The notes beneath the pieces are model-generated. The model did no database searches. It was not told where the DNA came from and saw only the letters and a list, made by a program, of their open reading frames with translations. 57,617 nt of DNA from UBA817 sp049889215 (GTDB lineage: Bacteria > Margulisbacteria > Marinamargulisbacteria > UBA817), in the NCBI GenBank assembly GCA_049889215.1, contig JBMHDV010000003.1:1-57617 (forward strand), given 5' to 3'. Made by a program: the position numbers and the translations under genes. Positions 32,284 through 41,272 of this stretch are shown here, piece by piece (within the stretch, counting starts at the first letter, position 1; each line of letters begins with the position of its first letter).

Positions 32284-32505
32284 TTGAATTCAATTGGACC
32301 CATTTCATCAATAACGACACAACATCAGCAACATGGTGCTGGGGCAAGTAGCAGACCCTCATCCACTGATCAACCAAACCCGCAAGGAGGAAGCTCTTCC
32401 ACTAACCCCTTTCCGAGCAGTTGGCCATGGGTGTTACCAAAGAATCCCGCGGCAATTGTTGTCAATCGCCCACCCGATGAGTTAAAGTCATCGGGGCTAT
32501 CGTAG
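32284..32505 (+). CDS. Small disordered Ser/Pro/Gln-rich protein
   Basis: A 73-residue frame starts at a TTG seven bases after aggag (32272-32276); an ATG at 32233 is also in frame but has no ribosome binding site. The product is low complexity (TTQHQQHGAGASSRPSSTDQ) with a Pro/Trp stretch near the end (FPSSWPWVLPKNP). No signal peptide or known family. Its style resembles the disordered linkers of the giant proteins, so it could be a small secreted protein, but it may also be non-coding. Confidence 0.4.
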   Translation: MNSIGPISSITTQHQQHGAGASSRPSSTDQPNPQGGSSSTNPFPSSWPWVLPKNPAAIVVNRPPDELKSSGLS

Positions 32506-32516
32506 ATTTTTCTTTA

Positions 32517-35126
32517 TTAAATCGGTCGCATACTTAAATCATCAGCCGCACCAGTATTGATGTAATCCGGAATGGGCCTATCTGGACGAAGTTGAGTTAG
32601 AATTTCCTCATAAATTGATCGAACTTTAACGTTGGGCGGGATCTGGCGCAGAGTATCGCCAACCATATCCAAACTAAATTGCAATGCCGGAGGAATATAG
32701 CTTAGATTAAGCTCGTTCACCACTTGGTGCCGTTCATCAGCACTGAGCGCTTGATGATGCTTCGTCATCATGTCCTGAAGGTGATCTGGTAAATCGGGCA
32801 CTGGGTTTGGGGTACTCTGTGAATAAAAGCGAATAAGTGCAGCTCGATGATCGTTGAGCAATACCGAATAGGTTCGAGCAACTTTCTGATCTTGTTCTGT
32901 TGGGTAGATGTGCTGACTAAGCGCAATATTGGTTTCAGGAATGGCGCGCAAGTTCGGTAAAATCTCAGTTTTAATGCGCTCAACACGTTCAGCCATTGGC
33001 AATGCCATGATGGTTTCGTAAGTCGCATTAACGTCCAGATTCTTAAAATGCCCGCGGCTGGCCTCTTGTGGGTAGCCATTTAGGGCCCCTTTAGCGATAG
33101 CTGTGGCCAGTTCCTGTTGATATGCCGTCATAACCTCACGTGACGCTGGACCAACGTGCAGTGCCACAGTTTCGAATAACGATGCCGGGTGTGATTCAAT
33201 GGTGGCGCGTTTTTCAAGTTCTGTGTATTCATTCACCATCGAACGAAAACTATCCCCTTGCTGAACGGTTTTACCTAAGCCAAAGCGTTGGCCCAAGTTT
33301 GCCCAGGTTAGGTGGGTTAATGTGCCACCTCGCACAATGGTGGAGCCATTGCCAACATAACGCAATTTAGGATTAATATGTCGAGCCAGTCGTAAATTTA
33401 AGGCCAACGAATAAAACGGGGCTCTGGTTCGCTTAATCTGATCACTTTTACCTAACAAAATCCCAATTCGATTTAGTGTGGGGGTTAAATGCTCAGGTGA
33501 TCGTTCTAACAGGTTGGTAAGCCGTTGGCTATCTTCAGGTCGTTCAGGTAAGGGTAACACAATGCTATCATTATGAGGTTTAAATCTATTTGCTAATAAC
33601 AACGATCGTTCTTGGTCAATGGTCCCAAAATCTGCAATGGTTAAATGCACGGGTGCAATTGTCGATATTTGTTGCCACAGCTGATTGCAATCATAAATGA
33701 TTTTTTCTCGCCCTTCGATCCCATGCCAGTGGTAATCTTTGGCCACTGGTTGATAGTCCTGGCATTCAGCAAGCGATAAGCTCATGGCATCGTTTATGTT
33801 ATGTTGTGGGTTGGCAGCAGCGATGCGTAGATCTTGACTCACCCAATCAAAAATATCAGATTCCCGAACACGGGCCGTTACACTCACATAGGGCTTTAAA
33901 CAGTTGATTAAATAGGACACTTTTCCATAGCGCTGTGGTGCCAGTTCAGCCAGTAATCCTGAGATTTTTTGCACCATAATAATGTGATTGCAAACAGTGT
34001 CAAAATCATCGATGGTTTTAACATTAAATTTACAGGATTCAATCAAGTCATTTAACGTGATTAACGCTTTTTGTAGAGATTTGTATGGGTTATTTTCATG
34101 CCGTTTGCTGGGTGAAAATACCTGGCGAATATCATGAAGGTAGGCTTTGATTTTATTTTTCTGTTCAGCACTTAAGTCAGGTGCATTTGGGTCAATATCA
34201 AACCCGGTGTTTGGTAAATGCTCACTCACTAAACGTGCCCCATAATAACATTGGGATACCACACTTTTTAAAAAAGCATTCGGCGTGTCTGGGGTGACCC
34301 CAGTATCCGTATCATGCCAAATGTAGCTACGATGATTTTGTGCGTCCAATCCCCAAAAATCACGCGCCAATGATTGATACTGTGCTGGGTTGGACAGTAA
34401 ATCCTTTATAAGCTGGGACCGATTATCTGCATTGGGTGATGATTGTTCAGATTTGACCATTTCAGCCATCCAAATTTTACTGGCTGTATCCAAAAATCTC
34501 AACTTGATTTTAATGTCTTCAGTTCGACGATAAGCAACAAATTCAGCCTCAGTACCAGCGTCAACTTTCCCCTCTGCTTGTTGGCCATTTTCAATATCCG
34601 TTAAGTTTTCGACGATGTCCATAAAGTTTTGGGTAATAATGGGACGCAATTGCCGAGGGGCATCATCCGGGAATGTCATTGATAATAGCAAGAGTTCTGT
34701 TAAATTCATTTCTTTGCAGCGCAACCAAAATGGAACCAATCGATCGGGATGTTGGGTGTACATGTTACCAAGTATGTCGGACCCATGAATGATGCGCAAT
34801 TGGTCATACCCTTCAATACCTTGCTTCTTCAAAAGGTTTAATACATGCAAGATTGGTGTTTCACCCAGTGCCGGTTGTGCACTTGCCAGACGTTTTGCTC
34901 GAAAATATGAACGTGTAACAATGCCCATGGTGGGTTGCTTGGTCATATCCACATAATCCGTAAACTCTTCAATGTTTTTAAACCTTGGCTTAATCAGACT
35001 GTCAACTTCAGAACTGCCAACGTTCGGCAATGTATTAAATAGACGTTTTAATGGCATTGGGTGTTGAATCGCACGGTGTGCATTGGTGCAAATTTTAGAA
35101 AGTATTGAGAACATGCGCTTAATCAT
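32517..35126 (-). CDS. Phosphoenolpyruvate carboxylase homologue with degenerate active site
   Basis: I place this 869-residue protein in the PEP carboxylase family by order and spacing of elements, compared with E. coli Ppc (883 residues) from memory: ELLLLSMTFPDDAPR (about 144-158) at the LVLTAHPTEITRR site; RTEDIKIKLR for HTDEIRKLR; IWHDTDTGVTPD (269-280) for WMGGDRDGNPNVT; VTARVRESDIF for RIDIRQESTRH; LPLPERPED for APLFETLDD; GKSDQIK (559-565) for YSDSAKD; VGNGSTIVRGGTLTHL for FHGRGGSIGRGGAPAH; KTVQQGDSF for RVTEQGEMI; and an exact LRAIP. The catalytic His of TAHPTE and the Arg of HGRGG are gone, while the metal-ligand Glu and Asp, the Lys of SD-x-x-K and the LRAIP Arg remain. A PEP-carboxylating enzyme is therefore unlikely. 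The N-terminal ~30 residues are basic and amphipathic, not unlike a mitochondrial presequence. Confidence 0.7.
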   Translation of the reverse strand: MIKRMFSILSKICTNAHRAIQHPMPLKRLFNTLPNVGSSEVDSLIKPRFKNIEEFTDYVDMTKQPTMGIVTRSYFRAKRLASAQPALGETPILHVLNLLKKQGIEGYDQLRIIHGSDILGNMYTQHPDRLVPFWLRCKEMNLTELLLLSMTFPDDAPRQLRPIITQNFMDIVENLTDIENGQQAEGKVDAGTEAEFVAYRRTEDIKIKLRFLDTASKIWMAEMVKSEQSSPNADNRSQLIKDLLSNPAQYQSLARDFWGLDAQNHRSYIWHDTDTGVTPDTPNAFLKSVVSQCYYGARLVSEHLPNTGFDIDPNAPDLSAEQKNKIKAYLHDIRQVFSPSKRHENNPYKSLQKALITLNDLIESCKFNVKTIDDFDTVCNHIIMVQKISGLLAELAPQRYGKVSYLINCLKPYVSVTARVRESDIFDWVSQDLRIAAANPQHNINDAMSLSLAECQDYQPVAKDYHWHGIEGREKIIYDCNQLWQQISTIAPVHLTIADFGTIDQERSLLLANRFKPHNDSIVLPLPERPEDSQRLTNLLERSPEHLTPTLNRIGILLGKSDQIKRTRAPFYSLALNLRLARHINPKLRYVGNGSTIVRGGTLTHLTWANLGQRFGLGKTVQQGDSFRSMVNEYTELEKRATIESHPASLFETVALHVGPASREVMTAYQQELATAIAKGALNGYPQEASRGHFKNLDVNATYETIMALPMAERVERIKTEILPNLRAIPETNIALSQHIYPTEQDQKVARTYSVLLNDHRAALIRFYSQSTPNPVPDLPDHLQDMMTKHHQALSADERHQVVNELNLSYIPPALQFSLDMVGDTLRQIPPNVKVRSIYEEILTQLRPDRPIPDYINTGAADDLSMRPI

Positions 35127-35251
35127 AATAAAAAATAGTCAACCTTAGAAGTCTTTTGGTTTCTTTTGTTAAAACATTATTAATTCTAGTTTATTTATCG
35201 GTAATTTTTGCTCAGCTCTTTTTAAAAAACTTGTTGTGGTAGTATAAAACT

Positions 35252-36583
35252 ATGTTTGATTTAATTGTAATCGGAGCTGGTTCAGGTGGTTTAGCTGCAG
35301 CAAAGCGAGCGGCACTGGCACAAAAAAAAGTCGCCTTAATTGAAAATGATAGCGTTGGTGGCACCTGTGTCACTTACGGTTGCGTACCAAAAAAAATGTG
35401 GCATGCCATTTCCATGTTTGCGCATCAATCAAGCGTTGCCAATCATCACGGGTGGTCCTTTGGTTCGCCGTCATTTGATTGGGGGACTGTAAAACCAAAA
35501 TTGACAGCTTACATTCAATCTTTAAATGATCGTCACGAACAGAAGTGCTTGGATGCTGGCATCGAAATGATTCGTGGTACCGCACGATTGGCTTCTCCAA
35601 CCAGCGTTGAGGTCAACGGCAACATGATCGAAGGGCAACACATTTTAATTTGTGTTGGGTCCAAAGCGGTACGCTTACCCATACCTGGTGCGGAATTGTG
35701 TGACACGTCCTATGAGTTTTTTGCTTGGGATCAGTTACCATCATCAGTGGTAATTTGGGGTGGGGGATACATCGCTGTTGAATTGGCATCAATTTTAACT
35801 GCATTGGGATGCAAGGTGGATGTTATTATTCGCCAACCCCTTGTTCTGCGTGGCTTTGATTCGGATTTGCGTCAATTCTTACAAGATCGTTACACCCAAC
35901 GCGGTTTAACCATTCATTCGGATACCACCATCGAAGCCATTCAACAATCAAGCAATGGCTTGCAAGTGGTCTGTGGCAATGGCAACAAAATTATGGCAGA
36001 TAAAGTCATCCAAGCGGTAGGTCGTGTGCCATTTACAGAAACCTTAAATTGCGATGCTGTTGGCGTCAAAACCACCAAAAATGGTGCCATTATTGTCAAT
36101 CATGATTACCAAACATCGGTGCCATCCATATCAGCCTTGGGTGATTGTATCGATCAAGTACAGCTGACCCCGGTCGCCATTGCCCAAGCTCGCGAATGGG
36201 TGGATAAAGTGCTGCTGAATAAAACATTTCCAGTGGATTATAATATGATTCCTACCGCTGTTTTTTCACATCCAGAAGCGGGCACTGTTGGATTTAGCGA
36301 AGACGACGCACGCGAAAAATTTGACGATATTTCAGTTCGAAAGCTGCAATTCAATCCACTCACTATGGCGTTGACGGATGAGCATAAAGAACCTGTGTTT
36401 ATGAAGCTTGTTATGCGCGGTAACGATCAGCATGTGATTGGCCTGCATGTATGCTGTGAAGCTGCGGCAGAAATTGCCCAATCCTTGGCCGTTGCGATGC
36501 AAAAAGGCATTACCAAAGCTGATCTTGATCTCACCATGGCGCTTCACCCCAGTGTGATGGAAGAATTGGTAACGCTGTATTAA
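35252..36583 (+). CDS. gor: Glutathione-disulfide reductase
   Basis: Gor reduces oxidised glutathione with NADPH. The 443-residue protein has the FAD site IGAGSGGLAAAKRA, the redox disulfide GGTCVTYGCVPKK (pattern of glutathione reductase rather than lipoamide dehydrogenase), a second Rossmann GGGYIAVELAS, the FAD-contacting SALGDCIDQVQLTPVA, and the C-terminal ALHPSVMEEL with the catalytic His-Glu pair. Length is typical. It pairs with the glutathione peroxidase at 46913-47497. Confidence 0.93.
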   Translation: MFDLIVIGAGSGGLAAAKRAALAQKKVALIENDSVGGTCVTYGCVPKKMWHAISMFAHQSSVANHHGWSFGSPSFDWGTVKPKLTAYIQSLNDRHEQKCLDAGIEMIRGTARLASPTSVEVNGNMIEGQHILICVGSKAVRLPIPGAELCDTSYEFFAWDQLPSSVVIWGGGYIAVELASILTALGCKVDVIIRQPLVLRGFDSDLRQFLQDRYTQRGLTIHSDTTIEAIQQSSNGLQVVCGNGNKIMADKVIQAVGRVPFTETLNCDAVGVKTTKNGAIIVNHDYQTSVPSISALGDCIDQVQLTPVAIAQAREWVDKVLLNKTFPVDYNMIPTAVFSHPEAGTVGFSEDDAREKFDDISVRKLQFNPLTMALTDEHKEPVFMKLVMRGNDQHVIGLHVCCEAAAEIAQSLAVAMQKGITKADLDLTMALHPSVMEELVTLY

Positions 36584-36614
36584 GCAAAATAGTCTTGCGG
36601 AATTCTATTTGCTT
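36582..36614 (+). terminator. Terminator-like hairpin after gor
   Basis: AAGCAAAATAG and CTATTTGCTT form a roughly 10-bp stem with one bulged base around a 12-base loop (36582-36592 and 36605-36614), starting at the gor stop. Only a short T-run follows, so efficiency is doubtful. Confidence 0.3.
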
Positions 36615-36653
36615 TGGATAGTATTGTACTGTTAAACAGAAAGGGAGAATACT

Positions 36654-37325
36654 ATGCCAAACGTAGCCGTTATTTTAGCTGGTTGTGGAGTGAAGGATGG
36701 ATCCGAAATCCATGAAGCGACACTAACCTTATATTTTTTAGATCAATTGGGAGCCAATGTCGATATCTATGCACCAAATCGTCCACAATATCATGTGGTT
36801 GACCATGTAAACGATAAACCAGACATGAATCAACAACGAAACATTTTACAAGAGGCTGCCCGTATTGCCCGTGGGAATGTATCTTCCTTAACCGAGTTAA
36901 ATGTTAATGACTATGATGCGATTGTATTTCCTGGTGGATTTGGAGCCGCAAAAAACTTATGTGATTACGCCATAAATGGGCTTAATATGTCGGTTGAAGA
37001 TGATGTTGCCAATGTGATTACAGCAGCACATGAGGCCAACAGAATTCTGGGCTTCATTTGCATTGCGCCAGTGATGGCAGCCAAGCTTATTTCAGATGTT
37101 ACTGTGACAGTGGGGGATGATTCCGATACGGCCAAGCACATCGAGCAATTGGGTGGTTATCATCAAGTTGCACCAGTGTCTGCCGTCGTTTGGGATGAAA
37201 CCAACCGTGTAGCATCAACACCTGCTTATATGTCAGGTGAATCCATTAAAGACATTGGTGAGGGAATAAAGGCCCTTTGTGAGTTGGTATGCGCCAAAGT
37301 CGCCGACACAACCGCCGTTCATTAA
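36654..37325 (+). CDS. elbB: ElbB-type DJ-1/PfpI superfamily glyoxalase-like protein
   Basis: The 223-residue protein belongs to the ES1/ElbB branch of the DJ-1 superfamily: MPNVAVILAGCGVKDGSEIHE at the N-terminus, FPGGFGAAKNLCDYA in the middle, and the nucleophile Cys in GFICIAPVMAAK. E. coli ElbB (YhbL) has weak glyoxalase activity and affects isoprenoid yield; the mitochondrial homologue is ES1/GATD3. A clear agggag precedes the ATG. Its stop overlaps the next start by one base. Confidence 0.92.
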   Translation: MPNVAVILAGCGVKDGSEIHEATLTLYFLDQLGANVDIYAPNRPQYHVVDHVNDKPDMNQQRNILQEAARIARGNVSSLTELNVNDYDAIVFPGGFGAAKNLCDYAINGLNMSVEDDVANVITAAHEANRILGFICIAPVMAAKLISDVTVTVGDDSDTAKHIEQLGGYHQVAPVSAVVWDETNRVASTPAYMSGESIKDIGEGIKALCELVCAKVADTTAVH

Positions 37326-37873
37326 TGAAGTTTTTTGAGGGTGTTACACTCATTGTCGGGGGCGCATTGGTATTATGGCTTGGGTATGGTCTGTTATTTG
37401 AATCCAATATCGAAGCCCCAACGTATACCAAATTACCATCGGTTGGCGAAGTCTCATTGCGGTCTTACCCAAAAATTTTGGTGGTATCGCATGCCATGGG
37501 ATCTCAAAATCAATCGTTTCGTCAGTTGTTTCGCTACATTGATGGTAACAATGCTGCCAAGCAAAAAATTCCAATGACAGCACCCGTCATTCAGTCCAAT
37601 GGGCAAATGATGTTTGTTATGCCCAATGCCATGGCTGAAGCGCCAGACCCGACCAACAGCAATTTGTCTGTAAAATCATTCAATAATTTAAAAGTTGCCG
37701 TTCAATCGTTTCGTGGTTCTGCTAGAGGAATGGCTCGCGCAAAGAAAAAGCTTGAAAAGAATATTAAAGCGGCTGGGTTAACCCCTACGGGGGTGTGGTA
37801 CCTTAGTCAGTACAATTCCCCGTGGGTGTTTCCATTGCTTCGTAAAAATGAAGTATGGATTGAGGTGAATTAA
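37325..37873 (+). CDS. SOUL/HBP family haem-binding protein, membrane-anchored
   Basis: Translation most likely starts at the ATG sharing a base with the elbB stop (TAATG); an ATG at 37289 would add a basic 12-residue lead. The 182-residue product has one N-terminal hydrophobic helix (TLIVGGALVLWLGYGLLF), then a SOUL domain: YTKLPSVGEVSLRSYP, the diagnostic KIPMTAPV, and GVWYLSQYNSPWVFPLLRKNEVWIEV with its NEVW ending. SOUL proteins bind haem or tetrapyrroles; the anchor suggests a periplasmic or membrane-surface location. Confidence 0.9.
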   Translation: MKFFEGVTLIVGGALVLWLGYGLLFESNIEAPTYTKLPSVGEVSLRSYPKILVVSHAMGSQNQSFRQLFRYIDGNNAAKQKIPMTAPVIQSNGQMMFVMPNAMAEAPDPTNSNLSVKSFNNLKVAVQSFRGSARGMARAKKKLEKNIKAAGLTPTGVWYLSQYNSPWVFPLLRKNEVWIEVN

Positions 37874-38386
37874 TTAAAAACCTTGATCAGCCAAAACGTC
37901 ATTCCATTCGCTAATCTGATCAGAATGCGCATCTAAAACCGACACATCGCCATCAATTTCAATATCAACAATGTGATCATTTTGCTCGATCATGTTAACC
38001 GTGGCTTGGTCGTCACCTGACACAACTTCACCAAAAACGGTGTGGTTACCATCCAACCATGGGGTTTCAACGTGAGTAATAAAAAATTGACTGCCATTGG
38101 TGCCAGGGCCAGCGTTTGCCATCGACAATATGCCTGGTTTGTTGTGTTTTAATTCCTCAACAATTTCATCACCAAACTGGTAACCGGGTCCACCAGTGCC
38201 AGTACCTTGTGGGCAACCACCTTGAATCATAAAGTCATCAATAACACGGTGGAATTGAATGCCTTTGTAATAACCACGTTTGGCCAAGTTTACAAAGTTC
38301 GCCACCGTTAGTGGTGTTTGATCCGCATGTAAGTTTAAGTTTATGTTCCCTTTATTTGTTTTAATTGTTGCTTTTAATGTTGTCAT
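37874..38386 (-). CDS. Cyclophilin-type peptidyl-prolyl cis-trans isomerase
   Basis: This protein catalyses proline isomerisation during folding. From the ATG at 38386 (MTTLKATIKTNKG) it has 170 residues, typical for cytoplasmic PpiB-like enzymes; upstream in-frame GTG and ATG codons extend it by up to 12 residues, without a clear ribosome binding site for any choice. The active-site region is complete: FHRVIDDFMIQGGCPQGTG, GSQFFITHVETPWLDGNHTV and FGEVVSGDD. No signal peptide. It is convergent with the SOUL gene (stops adjacent). Confidence 0.93.
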   Translation of the reverse strand: MTTLKATIKTNKGNINLNLHADQTPLTVANFVNLAKRGYYKGIQFHRVIDDFMIQGGCPQGTGTGGPGYQFGDEIVEELKHNKPGILSMANAGPGTNGSQFFITHVETPWLDGNHTVFGEVVSGDDQATVNMIEQNDHIVDIEIDGDVSVLDAHSDQISEWNDVLADQGF

Positions 38387-38466
38387 AATAACCATAGAAT
38401 GCCATAGATTTAGCCTCACCACAATATGAATTTCGTTTTTTAAATAACCAGTGATAGCATTAAGAT

Positions 38467-39444
38467 ATGAAAATAGCGATTATTGGTGCTGGTATAGCTG
38501 GCGTTACATGTGCATATGAGTGTGAGAAAAAAGGTCACGAGGTGACCTTGTTCGATAAAAGTCGTGGCGTGAGTGGCCGTAGCACCACAAAACGATGGGA
38601 TACGGTTAGTGGCATTGGTATCGATATGGGTGTCCCTTACATCGAAAAGCATGATATTTCAGCAAAAACCCAACCTTTAATGGATGAATTAATTGATCAA
38701 GGTCAGTTGATCCCGTGGTCATTTAAACGCCAAGAAAATAATGACTTAATTCCAATTGATGCGTTTATTGGTGTAAAAAAAATGAATGGCATTGCACGCT
38801 ACCTCGCTGGTGGCATCGAGATCGTTTCACAGTCAAAAATCACGGCAATTAACCATCTTAATGGAGTCTGGTCATTAACCACCGATGAGGACACTTTTAC
38901 TGGGTTTGATTGGTTAGTATTAGCAATTCCAGCCCCACAAATAGCATTATTGGATGGCTGCCCGGCTGATATTGCTTCAAAAGCAGCAACCATCAATTAT
39001 TGTGCAGTGAATACCATGTTATTCGAAATGCAGTCCCCATTATGGTTTTCAGATGCAGATGAAGATGTGATTAACGGGCCAATTATCAATCGTGTGATTG
39101 CTGATCACCGAAAGCCAAATCGTGAGTCGCGTCGACACACCTATGCAATGCATTCCCAACATGGTTGGGCAACCAAAATGTTTGATGATATTCAACCGGC
39201 TGAAGTTACTGTAAAAATGATGACCTCAATGTTATCTCATTATAATCGAGGTGACCAATTGGTGGTCGACCATCGCTTGCATCGGTGGAAATATGCTTAC
39301 TTAGAGGGCCCACTGGAAACATTGCGTTGCAACTACTATCAATCCATTGATGCCCCTAATATTGCCGCCTGTGGGGATTGGTGCCAAGGGCCAACATTTA
39401 TCAATGCCATTGAAAGTGGGTTGTCATTAGCGCATAATATCTAA
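38467..39444 (+). CDS. FAD-dependent oxidoreductase of the renalase/amine-oxidase-like family
   Basis: The protein has 325 residues with an FAD-binding Rossmann start IAIIGAGIAGVTCAYECEK and the renalase-type segment LFDKSRGVSGRSTTKRW, a mid-chain WLVLAIPAPQIALL, and a C-terminal GDWCQGPTFINAIESGLSLA that contacts FAD. Bacterial renalase oxidises dihydronicotinamide isomers, but many relatives are uncharacterised, so the substrate is open. The next gene starts immediately after its stop, suggesting an operon. Confidence 0.87.
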   Translation: MKIAIIGAGIAGVTCAYECEKKGHEVTLFDKSRGVSGRSTTKRWDTVSGIGIDMGVPYIEKHDISAKTQPLMDELIDQGQLIPWSFKRQENNDLIPIDAFIGVKKMNGIARYLAGGIEIVSQSKITAINHLNGVWSLTTDEDTFTGFDWLVLAIPAPQIALLDGCPADIASKAATINYCAVNTMLFEMQSPLWFSDADEDVINGPIINRVIADHRKPNRESRRHTYAMHSQHGWATKMFDDIQPAEVTVKMMTSMLSHYNRGDQLVVDHRLHRWKYAYLEGPLETLRCNYYQSIDAPNIAACGDWCQGPTFINAIESGLSLAHNI

Positions 39445-40221
39445 ATGCCAAGCATTCCATTTAAAACCATATCGCCGGTATCAAGCATGCGTAAGCTTGC
39501 AATTGGTGCCTGGTCATCACCGAACGATCCATCTGTTAATGTGCAGTTGGATTTGGATGTCACAAAATTAGTGGCATACTTAGACACCCAACCTGGAATT
39601 ACACTTAAGCACGCGTTGGTTAAAATTTTTTCAACAACCATCCACAATGTCCCTGAATTGAATACGGTATTGATTCGATCAAAGTTTCGTCAACGCTTAA
39701 ATAATCGTATTTTTATACCAACGGTATTTCGTCACCGATCGGTATTGGATTTAAACGGCATTGCGATTGATGATGCCTATGCGATGAGTTTAACGAATTT
39801 AAAATCAACCTGGGATCAAAAAATCAGTGATTTACGTTCAGGTGCAGATCGCCCCATACACCGTGTTGCCGCTATTTTTAAACGGTTGCCGTCATGGCTC
39901 TGTCGTCCAGCAATAAAGCTGGTTGAGTTTATTCAGTACACATGCAATGTATCGTTAGGGGCGTTTGGGTTACCGAATGATCGATTTGGTTCCATGACAA
40001 TTACTTTTTTGGATAAATACGATATTAAATACGCTGCTATTCCCATCTATTCTTTTTCTCGATCACCGATCACGCTTGCCATTGGAAAAACAATGAAAGA
40101 CGGGGATAAAAAGATTGTCCCCGTAACCTGTACTTTTGATCATCGTTGCTTTGATGGATTTGAAGGCAGCCTTGGAATAAAAGAATTAAAAAAGATTTTA
40201 AATCAACCTCAGTTATTATAG
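39445..40221 (+). CDS. 2-oxoacid dehydrogenase acyltransferase (E2 catalytic domain)-like protein
   Basis: This 258-residue protein has the fold signature of the catalytic domain of dihydrolipoamide acyltransferases and chloramphenicol acetyltransferase: a MRKLAIGAWSS start, LKHALVKIFSTTIHNVPELN, and the C-terminal catalytic FDHRCFDGFEG (family pattern D-H-R-x-x-D-G). The lipoyl and peripheral-subunit-binding domains are absent, so it is not part of a standard 2-oxoacid dehydrogenase complex. Acyl donor and acceptor are unknown. It begins directly after the renalase-like gene and its end overlaps the end of the convergent sigma-factor gene. Confidence 0.82.
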   Translation: MPSIPFKTISPVSSMRKLAIGAWSSPNDPSVNVQLDLDVTKLVAYLDTQPGITLKHALVKIFSTTIHNVPELNTVLIRSKFRQRLNNRIFIPTVFRHRSVLDLNGIAIDDAYAMSLTNLKSTWDQKISDLRSGADRPIHRVAAIFKRLPSWLCRPAIKLVEFIQYTCNVSLGAFGLPNDRFGSMTITFLDKYDIKYAAIPIYSFSRSPITLAIGKTMKDGDKKIVPVTCTFDHRCFDGFEGSLGIKELKKILNQPQLL

Positions 40222-41040
40222 GAAGGCCGCAACATCTTCGGGTGATAAATGCTGACGTAAATCAGTCAGTGCAGCACTTTCAATTTGTCGAACGCGTTCA
40301 GCTGAAACGCCTAAGAACTGCCCCACATCTTTTTGTGTCCGCTGTTTTCCATCATCCAACCCAAATCGCAATCGAATGACTGTTTTTGAACGTTCATCCA
40401 AATGATTTAAAGTTTTAAACAACATGCTGCGCAATAATTCTTGATCAATAACATGTTCTGTATTCAAATTAGAATTGGACTCATCGGATACGGTGTCACT
40501 TAACTCATCTGTTGAATCATTTTGATGCGCAGCCATATTCAATGAAAGAGTAGGGCCAGATACCATCATTAAGTCATTGTATTGCTTTTTAGATAGATTC
40601 ACTTCTTTCTGTATATCTTTATCGTTTTTATTCGAGGTATATAGTAAATCATTTAAATGTATGGACCGGTGATACAAATGATCTGGTATTTTAATCATAC
40701 CCACCTGATTAGTAAGCGCTCGTCTTATTTTTTGTTTAATCCACCACGTGGCATATGTTGAAAATTTAATGTCCATGGATGGATCAAATTTTTCGGCCGC
40801 TCGTATCAACCCAATGGATCCTTCTTGAACCAAATCACCAATTGGTAACCCTTTATTAATGTATTTCTTAGCAATAGAAACAACCAAACGTAAGTTTGAT
40901 GTTATAAATTTGGATTTAGAGCGCTGACAGCCCTCTTTGACTTTAACAATAAGCGATGCGACATCATCACTACTTAATAAATTGATTGAGCGAAGCTCAT
41001 GAAGAAATTGATCCATAGAATCATAATTGGTTGCTAACAT
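40216..41040 (-). CDS. RNA polymerase sigma-70 family factor (group 1/2 type)
   Basis: The 274-residue protein (ATG at 41040; a GTG at 41046 is also in frame) has region 2 with SNLRLVVSIAKKYINKGLP, GDLVQEGSIGLIRAAEKFDP and KFSTYATWWIKQKIRRAL, a region 3 around KIPDHLYHRSIHL, and region 4 with LRFGLDDGKQRTQKDVGQFL and GVSAERVRQIESAALTDLR. Regions 2.4 and 4.2 look functional for -10 and -35 recognition. It lacks region 1.1, so it is a group 2 sigma or a compact primary sigma. It is divergent from the IQ-motif gene. Confidence 0.92.
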   Translation of the reverse strand: MLATNYDSMDQFLHELRSINLLSSDDVASLIVKVKEGCQRSKSKFITSNLRLVVSIAKKYINKGLPIGDLVQEGSIGLIRAAEKFDPSMDIKFSTYATWWIKQKIRRALTNQVGMIKIPDHLYHRSIHLNDLLYTSNKNDKDIQKEVNLSKKQYNDLMMVSGPTLSLNMAAHQNDSTDELSDTVSDESNSNLNTEHVIDQELLRSMLFKTLNHLDERSKTVIRLRFGLDDGKQRTQKDVGQFLGVSAERVRQIESAALTDLRQHLSPEDVAAFL

Positions 41041-41226
41041 GATCACATCATCGCAGTTTAGTGTGCCTAATGACGTCCCAAATGATAATTATGGATATAC
41101 AATTTTATAATCATGTGAAAAGTTTCCTCATTAAATAGATGTTAATTTATTAATATTTGATTAAAAAAAGATTAAGAGTATGTTAAGATGTGATTAACCG
41201 CTGGGTAGCTAACAAAATTTATGTGT

Positions 41227-41232
41227 TATAAT
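41227..41232 (+). promoter_or_regulatory. -10 box for the IQ-motif gene
   Basis: TATAAT, preceded by tgtgt, lies 41 bases before the ATG at 41273 in the 232-bp divergent gap. The -35 region at the usual spacing is poor (about 41204-41209), so activity may need an activator or rest on the -10 element. Nothing else in the gap is recognisable. Confidence 0.4.
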
Positions 41233-41272
41233 TTATATTAGTAACCCAAACAAATTCAATTATGAGGTGAAT

